Position numbers and translations under genes: made by a program
From: Brevibacterium daeguense
GTDB lineage: Bacteria > Actinomycetota > Actinomycetes > Actinomycetales > Brevibacteriaceae
Assembly (NCBI RefSeq): GCF_021729135.1
Contig: NZ_JAJTWW010000007.1
Span: forward strand, 124,001-188,000
Reading direction: 5' to 3'
Length of the DNA stretch: 64,000 bases
The notes under the pieces: generated by a model
What the model was told of the DNA's origin: nothing
Database searches by the model: none
The model's input: the letters and a program-made list of their open reading frames with translations, nothing else
Part shown: positions 7,581 through 16,300 of the stretch, one piece after another
Numbering within the stretch: the first letter of the stretch is position 1
Layout of the letters: each line of letters starts with the position of its first letter

Positions 7581-10500
7581 TCGCCGCGCTCCTGATGCTG
7601 TTCTCCGGTCAGAATGTGGGTGCTGTTCAACGCCAGCTTTCTCCCGGGCACGGTGGCGGCCGGGCGGCCTCCGGTGGGGCCCTCGCCGCGGGTGCTGTTG
7701 AGCGGGCCGTCGAGCTCGCCGTAGGAGATCTCGTCGACCCTCTCGCGCGTGCTCTCGAACGGAGCCGAGTCGACGTCCCGGCGCATCCGGCCCTCGGTGA
7801 GGACATCGTCGCCCGCCGGCGTGAATGCGCTGTCGGAGGTGCCCAGCAGGTTGAAGGACGCGAGGATGAGCCCGAGCACCGCCAGGTACACTCCGACGTC
7901 GAACAGCATCGACGTGGTGAAGTGCTGGCCGAGGATGTAGCCGTGGATGGGCTCGAGGAACGAGCCTGCGACCACGAGGCCGAGCACTCCGGTCAGCACC
8001 GCGACCAGCACTCCCCCGCCGATCAGGTACAGCGGCGCGCGCGGCGGGCCGATCGCCCGGTCCTTGGACGTCGCCATGTACATCAGTCCGATGATCGCCG
8101 AGCCGACCAGGGCGGCGATGAATCCGCCGCCCGGTTCGTTGTGGCCGCGCCAGAAGATCAGGACCGAGGCGACTGCGAGGATCGGGCCGAGGACCCGCAC
8201 CATCAGCTGCATCGGGATGACGTTGGGCCAGGCCTCCATGATCGCCCGGTGGGCGACCGAGCCGCGGGGGCGCAGACCCAGCCACGGGGTGCGCGGCACC
8301 TCGGGGATCTCCGAGGCGGGAGGATCGATGAACTTGTCGCGCACAGAGGACAGGACCGCGATGATCGCGATGCCGGCCATGCCGAGCACGGTGAGCTCGC
8401 CGAGCGTGTCCAGTGCGCGGAATTCGACGAGGATCGTGTTGACGATGTTGGCGCCGCCGCTGATCTCCGGGGCCTCGTTGAGGTAGTACAGCGCGATGTC
8501 CGACCGTTCCCGACGGCCGGTCATCACCCACACCGCCAGGCCGACGGCGATGCCGACGACCACGGCGAAGATGCCTCGCCGGATCTGCGTGCTCCGCTTG
8601 TAGCGCCAGAACGTGCGCGGCAGCTTCTGCAGCACGAGCATGATGACGATGATCGTCATGGCTTCGACGAGCAGCTGGGTCAGCGTGACGTCGGGTGCGC
8701 CGAGGGCCATGATCTGGACGACTGCCAGGATGCCGACGGCCGACAGCGCGACCGTGGCGCTGATGCGTGATCGGGAGAAGCACACCACCAGGACCGAGGC
8801 GGTGATGAGCAGCAGCAGCACCCCGTCGATCGGCCGCGAGAGGTTGGGCTGGACGGGCGGCAGTCCGGGACCGGCCCAGATCGCGATCGACCCGCCGAGG
8901 ATCAGCAGGCTGAGCAGGGCGAGGATGGAGCGGGCGTGGGGTGCCGCCCGCACGGGCGCGACCGCTCCGCCGGCCCAGCTGCCGAGCTTCTCCAGCCCGC
9001 GGCAGAGCGCGTTGATGACGTCGGCACCGTCGAACGGCAGGGTCGCCCGCACGAAGAAGCGCCACACCTTCCGGCGCACGAGGATGATGAGGACGCCCGC
9101 CGCGATGATCAGGATCGAGGCGAGGAGCTCCGGGGTCGGACCGTGCCACAGGGCCAGGTGCGGATGCGGGTCGGAGCCCGGCAGCGCCGCGCCGGTGGCC
9201 GCCACGACCAGGATCTCCAGCTGCGGGAGCATGAACGCCAGCGGCACCGAGACGAGGATCGGCAGGGCGGCGAAGGCGACCATGACCGGGTTCTCGCGCC
9301 CGAGCTGGGCCCGGTCCGGCTCCGCGCCGTCGATGAACGCGCCGAACACCACCTTGGCGCAGTAGGCGAAGGTGAGCACCGATGCGGCCGCCGCCGCGAT
9401 CAGCGCCGCCCAGCCGGCCCATTCCGCGCCGGGAGCCTCGCCGAGCGCCATGAAGATGGTCTCCTTGGAGGCGAAGCCGAGCAGCGGCGGGATGCCCGCC
9501 ATCGACGCCGCGCCGATCACGGTGACGACGAACGACACCGGAGCGACCTGATACAGCCGCGGGATCTGTCCGAAGATGCGGGTGTGGGCGACGTGGTCGA
9601 CGACTCCGACCATCATGAACAGCCCGGATTTGAAGAGCGCGTGCGCGATGATGTGGAGCACTGCGGCGGCCAGGGCGAGCTCGGTGCCGACGCCGATCGC
9701 GGCGACGATGAGCCCCAGCTGGCTGACAGTCGAATACGCCATGAGCTTCTTGAGGTCCGGCTGGTTGAGCGCGAACCAGCCGCCGAGCGCCGTCGTGAGC
9801 AGTCCGGCGACGATGAGCAGCGTGTTCCACACCGGTGTGGTGTGGAAGGCGGGGCTGAACCGGATGAGCAGGAAGATGCCCGCCTTGACCACGGCGGCCG
9901 CATGCAGATACGCGCTCACCGGAGTCGCGGCGGCCATCGCGTCCGGCAGCCACGAGTGGAACGGGAACTGGGCCGACTTGGTCATCGCCGCGATCGCGAC
10001 GAGCACCGCCGCTGCCGCGGTGAAGCCCGGATCGGTGGTCCACACCTCGGCGGCGAGGGCCGTGGGGATATCGGTGGTCCCGGTGCGGGCGATGATGAAC
10101 CCGACGGCGACCAGCAGGCTCAGACCACCGATGAAGGTGATGAACAGGGTGCGCAGGGACGGGGCGTGGGCCGCCTCACCCGAGCGGGCGATGAGCATGA
10201 AGGAGGCCAGCGACGTCAGCTCCCAGCACACGAACAGCACCAGGAGATCGCTGGTGAGCACGAGCGCGACCATGGAGAAGGTGAACGTCGCCATCAGCCA
10301 GTAGAAGCTCAGATTGCGGCCGGGCGACAGGTAGCCGGTGGAGTAGAAGAGGACCGCCGCGCCGATCAGCAGTGCGATGAGAGTGAAGACGACCCCGATG
10401 CCGTCGACCTGGAATGCCAGCTCGACGTCCAGGCTCGGGATCCACGGGACCGACCATTTCGGCGCACCGCCGGCGAGCACCTCGGCGGTGGGCGACAGGA

Positions 10501-10624
10501 ATGCCGCGGTCGCGGCCAGGTAGCCGGCGCCCAGCGGCCAGCCGGACTGTCGGCCGAACGCGGAAGTGATGGCAGGGGTCAGGACGACCAGCGCGGCCAG
10601 GATCCCGAGGGTCAGAACGATCAT
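7577..10624 (-). CDS. mnhA: Mrp/Mnh antiporter subunit A fused to subunit B
   Basis: The 1015-residue protein is the large NuoL-like subunit. The NuoL-type core holds LVLFVCWELTSLASFMLI, the trans-membrane KSAQFPFHSWLPDAM motif and a later ASKETIF motif. A DUF4040-like middle part contains APDVTLTQLLVEAMTI. The C-terminal 180 or so residues (GRGHNEPGGGFIAAL onward) are an MnhB domain, so no separate mnhB exists. Fusion of A and B is common in actinobacteria. Start at 10624 or the adjacent ATG at 10627; longer versions read into the divergent promoter region. First gene of the operon. Confidence 0.92.
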   Translation of the reverse strand: MIVLTLGILAALVVLTPAITSAFGRQSGWPLGAGYLAATAAFLSPTAEVLAGGAPKWSVPWIPSLDVELAFQVDGIGVVFTLIALLIGAAVLFYSTGYLSPGRNLSFYWLMATFTFSMVALVLTSDLLVLFVCWELTSLASFMLIARSGEAAHAPSLRTLFITFIGGLSLLVAVGFIIARTGTTDIPTALAAEVWTTDPGFTAAAAVLVAIAAMTKSAQFPFHSWLPDAMAAATPVSAYLHAAAVVKAGIFLLIRFSPAFHTTPVWNTLLIVAGLLTTALGGWFALNQPDLKKLMAYSTVSQLGLIVAAIGVGTELALAAAVLHIIAHALFKSGLFMMVGVVDHVAHTRIFGQIPRLYQVAPVSFVVTVIGAASMAGIPPLLGFASKETIFMALGEAPGAEWAGWAALIAAAAASVLTFAYCAKVVFGAFIDGAEPDRAQLGRENPVMVAFAALPILVSVPLAFMLPQLEILVVAATGAALPGSDPHPHLALWHGPTPELLASILIIAAGVLIILVRRKVWRFFVRATLPFDGADVINALCRGLEKLGSWAGGAVAPVRAAPHARSILALLSLLILGGSIAIWAGPGLPPVQPNLSRPIDGVLLLLITASVLVVCFSRSRISATVALSAVGILAVVQIMALGAPDVTLTQLLVEAMTIIVIMLVLQKLPRTFWRYKRSTQIRRGIFAVVVGIAVGLAVWVMTGRRERSDIALYYLNEAPEISGGANIVNTILVEFRALDTLGELTVLGMAGIAIIAVLSSVRDKFIDPPASEIPEVPRTPWLGLRPRGSVAHRAIMEAWPNVIPMQLMVRVLGPILAVASVLIFWRGHNEPGGGFIAALVGSAIIGLMYMATSKDRAIGPPRAPLYLIGGGVLVAVLTGVLGLVVAGSFLEPIHGYILGQHFTTSMLFDVGVYLAVLGLILASFNLLGTSDSAFTPAGDDVLTEGRMRRDVDSAPFESTRERVDEISYGELDGPLNSTRGEGPTGGRPAATVPGRKLALNSTHILTGEQHQERGE

Positions 10625-10746
10625 CATGATGAGGTGCCGGTCCTCTCCCGGCGTGAGAGCGCCCACAGTTTCAGGGAGATGGCGGCCGGTGATGTCATGG
10701 GAATTGATCCTAACCAACTGTGTGATCCACGCCAAAACGATGAGGC

Positions 10747-10752
10747 TAGGCT
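10747..10752 (+). promoter_or_regulatory. -10 box of the glycosyltransferase gene
   Basis: TAGGCT is followed by eight bases and the ATG at 10761, again without a Shine-Dalgarno sequence. It lies in the 136-base divergent region shared with mnhA. Confidence 0.4.
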
Positions 10753-10760
10753 GGACGACC

Positions 10761-11852
10761 ATGAGGTTCTTCTTCGACGCGCGCTTCACCCGCACCGAGC
10801 GGCATGACGGAATCTCCCGCTACGGATCGGAGCTGCTGGCAGCGCTCCTGCGGCTCACCCGCGGAACCGATGTCGAAGTCGTCGCCATCATCCACGACGA
10901 GGCCCAGCTCGCACTGCTGCCCGACACGGAGTATGTGGTGCTGGGCGACCCGGTGTCACCCGCGGAGTTCGGAATCGCCCGGAGGCTCAATGCGCTGGGC
11001 GCCGATGTGGTGTTCTCAACGATGCAGGTGATGGGCTCCTGCGGGCGCGACTATGCGCTGATCCTCACCCTGCATGACCTCATCTACTACTCGCATCCAC
11101 AGCCGCCCCGCGACCTTCCGGCCCTCGTACGCGGGGCATGGCGGCTGTACCACAGGGCATACTGGCCGCAGCGTGTGCTGCTCGACCGGGCCGATGCGGT
11201 CGCCGTCGTCAGCCGCACCACCGCAGAACTCGTCGACCGGCACCGGCTCACCGACCGTCCGGTCCATGTGGTGTCCAACGCCGGCTCCCCGCCGGATCCG
11301 ATGCCGCAGCGCGGCAGCGGCCATGACGCGCGGTCCCTGGTCTACATGGGAGCGTTCCTGCCGTACAAGAACGTCGAGGCGCTCGTTCGGGCTCTGGCCC
11401 ACCTGCCGGGATGGACGCTCCACCTGACCAGCGCCATCGAGCCGGCCCGCGAGCGTGCGCTCCGGGCGCTCGTCCCCGACCGTGCCCGCGTGGTGTTCCA
11501 CCACGGAGTCAGCGATGCGGAATACCACGAGCTGCTGGACTCGGCCACCGCGCTCGTCACGGCCTCGCTCGACGAGGGATTCGGGCTTCCGGTCATCGAG
11601 GCGATGAGCCGTGGCGTCCCGGTCGCCGTCAGCGACCTGCCGATCTTCCGCGAGCTCGCCGAAGGAGTCGCCGAGTTCTTCGATCCCCGCAATCCGGCGG
11701 ACATCGCTCGGGCCGTGTCCAAGCTGGCGGATCCCGAGGCGTGGGCTGCGCGGGCCGCCGCGGCCCCCGTCCGTGCCGGAGAGTTCTCCTGGGACCGCTC
11801 GGCGCAGGAGCTGTTGGAGCTGGCTAGGCGATTGTGGCGGGATCGTAGCTGA
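10761..11852 (+). CDS. group 1 (GT4-type) glycosyltransferase
   Basis: The 363-residue protein has the GT-B architecture: a donor-independent N-domain starting MRFFFDARFTRTERHDGISRY and a C-domain with YMGAFLPYKNVEALV and the signature SLDEGFGLPVIEAMSRGVPV (EGFGLPxxEAM). It transfers a sugar from a nucleotide donor, probably in envelope or exopolysaccharide synthesis, but neither donor nor acceptor can be named. It stands alone on the plus strand, and its last 29 bases overlap the end of the convergent phosphatase gene. Confidence 0.88.
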   Translation: MRFFFDARFTRTERHDGISRYGSELLAALLRLTRGTDVEVVAIIHDEAQLALLPDTEYVVLGDPVSPAEFGIARRLNALGADVVFSTMQVMGSCGRDYALILTLHDLIYYSHPQPPRDLPALVRGAWRLYHRAYWPQRVLLDRADAVAVVSRTTAELVDRHRLTDRPVHVVSNAGSPPDPMPQRGSGHDARSLVYMGAFLPYKNVEALVRALAHLPGWTLHLTSAIEPARERALRALVPDRARVVFHHGVSDAEYHELLDSATALVTASLDEGFGLPVIEAMSRGVPVAVSDLPIFRELAEGVAEFFDPRNPADIARAVSKLADPEAWAARAAAAPVRAGEFSWDRSAQELLELARRLWRDRS

Positions 11853-12444
11853 TCCCCCACGCGCGCAGCACCCACGAGCTGCGGCGGGGAGTGAGAACTC
11901 CGTAGCCGCAGTTGGCCATCACGCCCAGATAGCCGGCGTCGTCGCCATCGAGCCCGAGCAGCACCTCGGCGGAGCCGCGCAGCACGGCTCCGTGGGCGAC
12001 GATCGCCAGGGTCTCGTCCTCGCCTGCTGATGCCACGATCTCGCGAATGGCCGCAGTCACCCGAGCCGCGGACTCGCTGCGGCTCTCGCCGCCGGGCGGC
12101 CGCATGTCGACTCCTGCGAACCAGGCCGCGAGCTGGTCGGGCCAGAGCGCGGCGATCTCCTCGCGGGTCCGCCCCTGCCATTCGCCCACGGAGATCTCGC
12201 GCAGCAGGGAGTTCTTCTCGACGGGAACCCCGATGCGCTCGGACAGGATCTCCGCCGTCTCATGGGCCCGAGCCAGGTCCGAGGAGATGATGTGGTCGAT
12301 GCCGAAGCCGGCCAGCACGGAGGCTGCCGCATGGGCCTGCGCTCGTCCGGTGTCGTTGAGCGGGATGTCGGCATGCCCCTGGAAGCGCCCTTCGGCGTTG
12401 TAATCGGTCTGGCCGTGGCGCCACAGCACGATCTTCGCCACCAT
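11824..12444 (-). CDS. histidine phosphatase superfamily protein (phosphoglycerate-mutase-like)
   Basis: The 206-residue protein has the phosphohistidine motif RHGQT (residues 9-13), the downstream SSDLARAHETAEIL segment, the GEWQGR segment and the second catalytic histidine in IVAHGAVLRG. In actinobacteria a gene of this type is regularly found downstream of rsfS, and here only ten bases separate them. Members act as phosphatases on small sugar phosphates, for example glucosyl-3-phosphoglycerate phosphatase; the exact substrate here is uncertain. Last gene of the rplU-obg-pro-nadD operon. Confidence 0.88.
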   Translation of the reverse strand: MVAKIVLWRHGQTDYNAEGRFQGHADIPLNDTGRAQAHAAASVLAGFGIDHIISSDLARAHETAEILSERIGVPVEKNSLLREISVGEWQGRTREEIAALWPDQLAAWFAGVDMRPPGGESRSESAARVTAAIREIVASAGEDETLAIVAHGAVLRGSAEVLLGLDGDDAGYLGVMANCGYGVLTPRRSSWVLRAWGISYDPATIA

Positions 12445-12454
12445 GGGTCCCCGC

Positions 12455-12829
12455 TCAGCCTTCGGCGGCGGGGAGCTCGAGATCGACGACCGGGCAGTCG
12501 CTCCACAGTCGCTCGAGTGCGTAGAACTCGCGATCGTCCTGATGGAAGACGTGGACGACGATGTCGCTGAAGTCCAGCAGCACCCACCGGCCCTCCCGGT
12601 GGCCCTCTCGCCGGATCGTCTTCGCGCCGTGCTCCAGGAGCAGAGTCTCCTCCACTGCGTCGACGATCGCCCCGACCTGGCGTTCGCTGGCTGCCGAGGC
12701 GATCACGAAGATGTCGGTCAGGGCGAGCTGGTGGCTCACATCCAGGCCGATGATGTCGGTGCCCAGTTTGTCGGCCGCCGCACGGGCGGCGGAGCGGGCG
12801 AGTGCGGTGGCGTCTGGAGTGGCCGGCAC
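12455..12829 (-). CDS. rsfS: ribosome silencing factor RsfS
   Basis: The 124-residue RsfS/Iojap/YbeB protein has LDVSHQLALTDIFVIASA, the central ERQVGAIVDAVEE, and GRWVLLDFSDIVVHVFHQDDREFY near the end. It binds ribosomal protein L14 and blocks subunit joining when nutrients are limiting. The GTG at 12829 follows AAAGGACCTCC, a good ribosome-binding site; the longer frame upstream is a shadow of the repeat gene. The link with nadD is the usual actinobacterial context. Confidence 0.93.
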   Translation of the reverse strand: MPATPDATALARSAARAAADKLGTDIIGLDVSHQLALTDIFVIASAASERQVGAIVDAVEETLLLEHGAKTIRREGHREGRWVLLDFSDIVVHVFHQDDREFYALERLWSDCPVVDLELPAAEG

Positions 12830-12854
12830 GGAGGTCCTTTCGGTCAGGATGACT

Positions 12855-15425
12855 TCAGAAGAGCATGACGAGGCCGATGATGACAAGGGCCAGTGCGAGG
12901 GCGCCGGCGACGCCGAGGAGGATGTAGGGCAGCGCGGAGGGCCGATCGCCGACCAGGATCTCTCCGTCCTGCTCGGTGACGTCGCGGGCGCTGAGCGGCG
13001 GCGCGGGCGGCTCGGCCGAATCCTCGCCGGAGCCGGGCAGCTCCCAGACCTCTTCGGTGAGCGCGGCGTCGTCATCGGAATCGGCGTCGAGCGAGACGGA
13101 GTCGATCGGCTGAGTGGGCGGATGTGCCGCGCTCATGCGCAGGCGCTGGTCGTCATCGCCGGCGAACTCGCCTGCAGGCTGCGAATCGGCTCTCGCAGCC
13201 GCCGCCCCGCCGGAGGTGCCGGTCTCACGCTGTTCGGCTGCCGCTGCGCCCGTGCCTGCGTGGCCCCTCTGTCCCGACTGCTCGGCCTCGTCCGCCAGCC
13301 GGGCGGCGTCCATCGCGGCCTGCGTGCGTGCCAGCGAGGACGCTCCCGTGACCACGCGGATGCCTGCGGTGTTGGGCGGCGGCACCACCGGGGCGCGCCG
13401 GCCGCGGCCGGCGGTGCGATCGGTGCGTGCCGCTGTGCTTGCCTCCAGTCCGGCAGGGTCGGCATCTGCCGCTCCTGCGGAGGCGGAGACCCGTGTCGAA
13501 GTCCCTGCCGGGTTCGCGGAGCCTGCGGACTGCCGTCGGGCGGTGAGATCGGCAGGATGCACGACCGCCGGAGAGGATTTCGGCTCGCTCGCGCTGGGCG
13601 CCGGCGCGGTGCCGGCTGCTGGCCCTCTGCTCCCAGCGGACTTCGGGCGCTGCTTATCCGCCGGAGACGGCTGTGCGGGCGCGACCGCAGCGGGCCGCTG
13701 GGCGGGCTTCTCGGCGGAGGTTCGTCCCGCCGCCTTCCCAGTGGTTCCCCGGCCGGGCGCGGCGGCAGGCGATGCAGGGCCGTCGGAGGCGGGGCCGTCC
13801 GAAGCAGGGCCGTCCGAGGCAGGACCGTTGGAGGCAGGGCCGTCCGAGGCTGGCCCGTTGGAGGCAGGGCCGTCCGAGGCTGGCCCGTTGGAGGCAGGGC
13901 CGTCCGAGGCTGGCCCGTTGGAGGCAGGGCCGTCCGAGGCTGGCCCGTTGGAGGCAGGGCCGTCCGAGGCAGGACCGTTGGAGGCAGGGCCGTCCGAGGC
14001 GGTGTCGTCGGCGGCAGTCTCCGGTCCCTCATCGGCGTCGGAGGGCGCGGGCAGCAGGCCGTGCTCGCGCAGGTAGCGCTTGCGCTCGGCGCGGCTCGAG
14101 AAGTGCGGCAGTCCGTCCTTTCCGGGCCGCAGACTGACGGCGTCCGCGGCGTCGATGGGGTCCGCCTCCCGCTGCGGGTGGTCGGAGGCCAGTGGACCGC
14201 GCTCATGCCGGACGGGTTCGACGGGGGCCGCATTCACCGTCGGCGCTGCGCTCGAGCCGGCTCCGCGCGCAGCGGCGTTCGCGTTCGGAGTGCTCGCCTG
14301 CTGGACCGAATTCGCTTGACCCGCGGGGCGCTTCTGCTCGGGCTGAGAAGGAGCACCCTGCTTCGGCCGACCCGCTCCCGGCGTCGGAGCCGTCGGCTTC
14401 TGCCCTGACCCGACCGCAGCCGGCGGGATCGCGACCGGCGGCACCACAGACGACGCATCCGGAGCAGTCTGTGCCGAAGCCGACTGTGCTGGTGCCGACT
14501 GTGCTGGTGCCGACTGTGCTGGTGCCGACTGTGCTGGTGCCGACTGTGCTGGTGCCGACTGTGCTGGTGCCGACTGTGCCGGTGCCGACTGTGCTGGTGC
14601 CGACTGTGCTGGTGCCGACTGTGCTGGTGCCGACTGTGCTGGTGCCGACTGTGCTGGTGCCGACTGTGCTGGTGCCGACTGTGCCGGTGCCGACTGTGCT
14701 GGTGCCGACTGTGCTGGTGCCGACTGTGCTGGTGCCGACTGTGCTGGTGCCGACTGTGCTGGTGCCGACTGTGCTGGTGCCGACTGTGCCGGTGCCGACT
14801 GTGCTGGTGCCGACTGTGCTGGTGCCGACTGTGCTGGTGCCGACTGTGCTGGTGCCGACTGTGCTGGTGCCGACTGTGCTGGTGCCGACTGTGCCGGTGC
14901 CGACTGTGCTGGTGCCGACTGTGCTGGTGCCGACTGTGCTGGTGCCGACTGTGCTGGTGCCGACTGTGCTGGTGCCGACTGTGCTGGTGCCGACTGTGCC
15001 GGTGCCGACTGTGCTGGTGCCGACTGTGCTGGTGCCGACTGTGCTGGTGCCGACTGTGCTGGTGCCGACTGTGCTGGTGCCGACTGTGCTGGTGCCGACT
15101 GTGCCGGTGCCGACTGTGCTGGTGCCGACTGTGCTGGTGCCGACTGTGCTGGTGCCGACTGTGCTGGTGCCGACTGTGCTGGTGCCGACTGTGCTGGTGC
15201 CGACTGTGCCGGTGCCGACTGTGCTGGTGCCGACTGTGCTGGTGCCGACTGTGCTGGTGCCGACTGTGCTGGTGCCGACTGTGCCGGAGCAGCACCGGGA
15301 CGGGGCTGCTCCGACTGCGGCGCCTCGGCGGAGACCACGTCCTGCTGGCCGGCAGCCGCGGCGGCCGCTGCTGCGCGCTGCTCCGCCTCTCGGCGCTCTC
15401 TGCGCGTCATGAACTGCTCAGCCAT
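12855..15425 (-). CDS. giant low-complexity repeat protein with C-terminal membrane anchor
   Basis: The 856-residue protein lies between nadD and rsfS. A short basic N-terminus ([16 protein letters not shown]) precedes about 54 copies of the pentapeptide APAQS (roughly residues 45-320). A Pro/Ala-rich linker and a small conserved-looking patch ([21 protein letters not shown]) lead to a second array of [10 protein letters not shown] pairs (residues about 475-545). More Ala/Pro/Ser sequence follows, then one hydrophobic helix at the extreme C-terminus ([19 protein letters not shown]). No signal peptide is visible, so it is probably a tail-anchored, mostly disordered protein facing the cytoplasm. 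Function unknown. It starts eight bases inside the nadD 3' end. Confidence 0.85.
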   Translation of the reverse strand: MAEQFMTRRERREAEQRAAAAAAAAGQQDVVSAEAPQSEQPRPGAAPAQSAPAQSAPAQSAPAQSAPAQSAPAQSAPAQSAPAQSAPAQSAPAQSAPAQSAPAQSAPAQSAPAQSAPAQSAPAQSAPAQSAPAQSAPAQSAPAQSAPAQSAPAQSAPAQSAPAQSAPAQSAPAQSAPAQSAPAQSAPAQSAPAQSAPAQSAPAQSAPAQSAPAQSAPAQSAPAQSAPAQSAPAQSAPAQSAPAQSAPAQSAPAQSAPAQSAPAQSAPAQSAPAQSAPAQSAPAQSAPAQSAPAQSAPAQSAPAQSAPAQSAPAQSASAQTAPDASSVVPPVAIPPAAVGSGQKPTAPTPGAGRPKQGAPSQPEQKRPAGQANSVQQASTPNANAAARGAGSSAAPTVNAAPVEPVRHERGPLASDHPQREADPIDAADAVSLRPGKDGLPHFSSRAERKRYLREHGLLPAPSDADEGPETAADDTASDGPASNGPASDGPASNGPASDGPASNGPASDGPASNGPASDGPASNGPASDGPASNGPASDGPASDGPASDGPASPAAAPGRGTTGKAAGRTSAEKPAQRPAAVAPAQPSPADKQRPKSAGSRGPAAGTAPAPSASEPKSSPAVVHPADLTARRQSAGSANPAGTSTRVSASAGAADADPAGLEASTAARTDRTAGRGRRAPVVPPPNTAGIRVVTGASSLARTQAAMDAARLADEAEQSGQRGHAGTGAAAAEQRETGTSGGAAAARADSQPAGEFAGDDDQRLRMSAAHPPTQPIDSVSLDADSDDDAALTEEVWELPGSGEDSAEPPAPPLSARDVTEQDGEILVGDRPSALPYILLGVAGALALALVIIGLVMLF
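13801..14000. repeat. 30-bp tandem repeat ([16 protein letters not shown]), 6-7 units
   Basis: Thirty-base units beginning GAGGCAGGGCCGTCCGAGGC recur from 13801 to about 14000. Each is made of two diverged 15-bp halves that code for GPASD and GPASN. The flanking bases to 13771 are degenerate halves of the same unit. Confidence 0.95.
14471..15285. repeat. 15-bp tandem array, about 54 units, with 105-bp higher-order period
   Basis: The 15-bp unit GTGCTGGTGCCGACT repeats without interruption from 14486 to 15280 (53 units), plus a degenerate unit at 14471. Every seventh unit has GTGCC in place of GTGCT, at 14576, 14681, 14786, 14891, 14996, 15101 and 15206, exactly 105 bases apart. The array therefore grew first by 15-bp steps and later by duplication of a seven-unit block. 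The unit length keeps the reading frame (APAQS on the minus strand). Confidence 0.98.
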
Positions 15426-16023
15426 GTTCACTCCTGTACAACTCGTGTTTTGCGATGTACTGCACCACACCGTCGGGCACCAGGTACCACACGGGCAGAT
15501 CGTCTTCCACGCGCTCCCGGCAGTCCGTCGAGGAGATCGCCAGCGCGGGGATCTGCAGCAGGCTCAGACCGGCTGTCGGAATGCCGGCGCCCGACAGCTC
15601 GTGGCCGGGCCGGGTGACGCCGACGAAGTGCGCCAGCGAGAACAGCTCATCCACGTCCTTCCACGTGATGATCTGGGCCAGCGCATCGGCTCCGGTGATG
15701 AAGAACAGCTCGGTTCCCTCACCGTACACCTCGCGCAGATCACGCAGCGTGTCGATGGTGTATGTCTCCCCCGGCCGGTCGATGTCGACGCGAGACACCG
15801 TGAAGCGGGGATTCGAGGCGGTGGCGATCACCGTCATCAGGTAGCGATGCTCCGGATGGGTGACCTCACGCGCGTGCTTCTGCCATGGGCGCCCAGTGGG
15901 GACGAACACGACCTCGTCAAGCGCGAACTTGGCCGCAACCTCGCTGGCTGCGACCAGGTGGCCGTGATGGATGGGGTCGAAGGTGCCGCCCATGACACCG
16001 ACCCGTCGGGAGGCGAAGCTCAT
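15418..16023 (-). CDS. nadD: nicotinate-nucleotide adenylyltransferase
   Basis: The 201-residue nucleotidyltransferase has [11 protein letters not shown] (residues 12-22), which holds the ATP-binding HxGH, and the C-terminal ISST motif, here followed by Asp-Cys-Arg instead of the more usual xIR. It adenylates nicotinate mononucleotide in NAD synthesis. The ATG lies one base after the stop codon of the preceding small membrane gene, so the two are translated in tandem. Confidence 0.93.
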   Translation of the reverse strand: MSFASRRVGVMGGTFDPIHHGHLVAASEVAAKFALDEVVFVPTGRPWQKHAREVTHPEHRYLMTVIATASNPRFTVSRVDIDRPGETYTIDTLRDLREVYGEGTELFFITGADALAQIITWKDVDELFSLAHFVGVTRPGHELSGAGIPTAGLSLLQIPALAISSTDCRERVEDDLPVWYLVPDGVVQYIAKHELYRSEHG

Positions 16024-16024
16024 A

Positions 16025-16183
16025 TCAGTGGCGGTGCGAGATGCCCTTCCACGACATCGTCACGAACATCAGGAACAGGAAGACCGCGAGCGTGATCACG
16101 CCGTACCAGATCGGATCCATCGGGATCTCCACGACGGTGTGATGGGCTTCTTCGGCCTGTGCCAGCAAGATCGAGGTCTTCAC
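16025..16183 (-). CDS. 52-residue single-span membrane protein between proA and nadD
   Basis: This short ORF starts at a GTG (16183) preceded by AAGGAG at the ideal six-base distance and ends one base before nadD. The protein has a short polar start, the segment [17 protein letters not shown], a single hydrophobic helix ([13 protein letters not shown]) and a basic tail ending WKGISHRH. It has a good ribosome-binding site, tight operon packing and a membrane-protein composition, so it is probably real. I recall small membrane ORFs at this place in related actinobacteria, but their role is unknown. Confidence 0.8.
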   Translation of the reverse strand: MKTSILLAQAEEAHHTVVEIPMDPIWYGVITLAVFLFLMFVTMSWKGISHRH

Positions 16184-16300
16184 TCAGTGCTCCTTGTCTG
16201 ACGACCCGCATGGGTCGATCCGCTATTTCCTGAACAGTTTCTCATGAACTCCACGGCGCGCCTGCTTCGGACATGCCGAGGCGCCCCGTGCGGGGTGGAT

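Noticed and set aside
10566-10760. N-terminal extension of the glycosyltransferase
   Set aside because: The extra 65 residues lie in the antisense of mnhA and the promoter region. The GT fold begins at the ATG at 10761.
14471-15285. CRISPR array
   Set aside because: The repeat units are contiguous with no spacers and lie within a coding frame.
14192-15412. Plus-strand 406-residue VLVPT-repeat frame and minus-strand 353-residue HSRHQ frame
   Set aside because: Both exist only because the 15-bp unit lacks stops in these frames. The APAQS frame has the ribosome-binding context, N-terminus and membrane helix.
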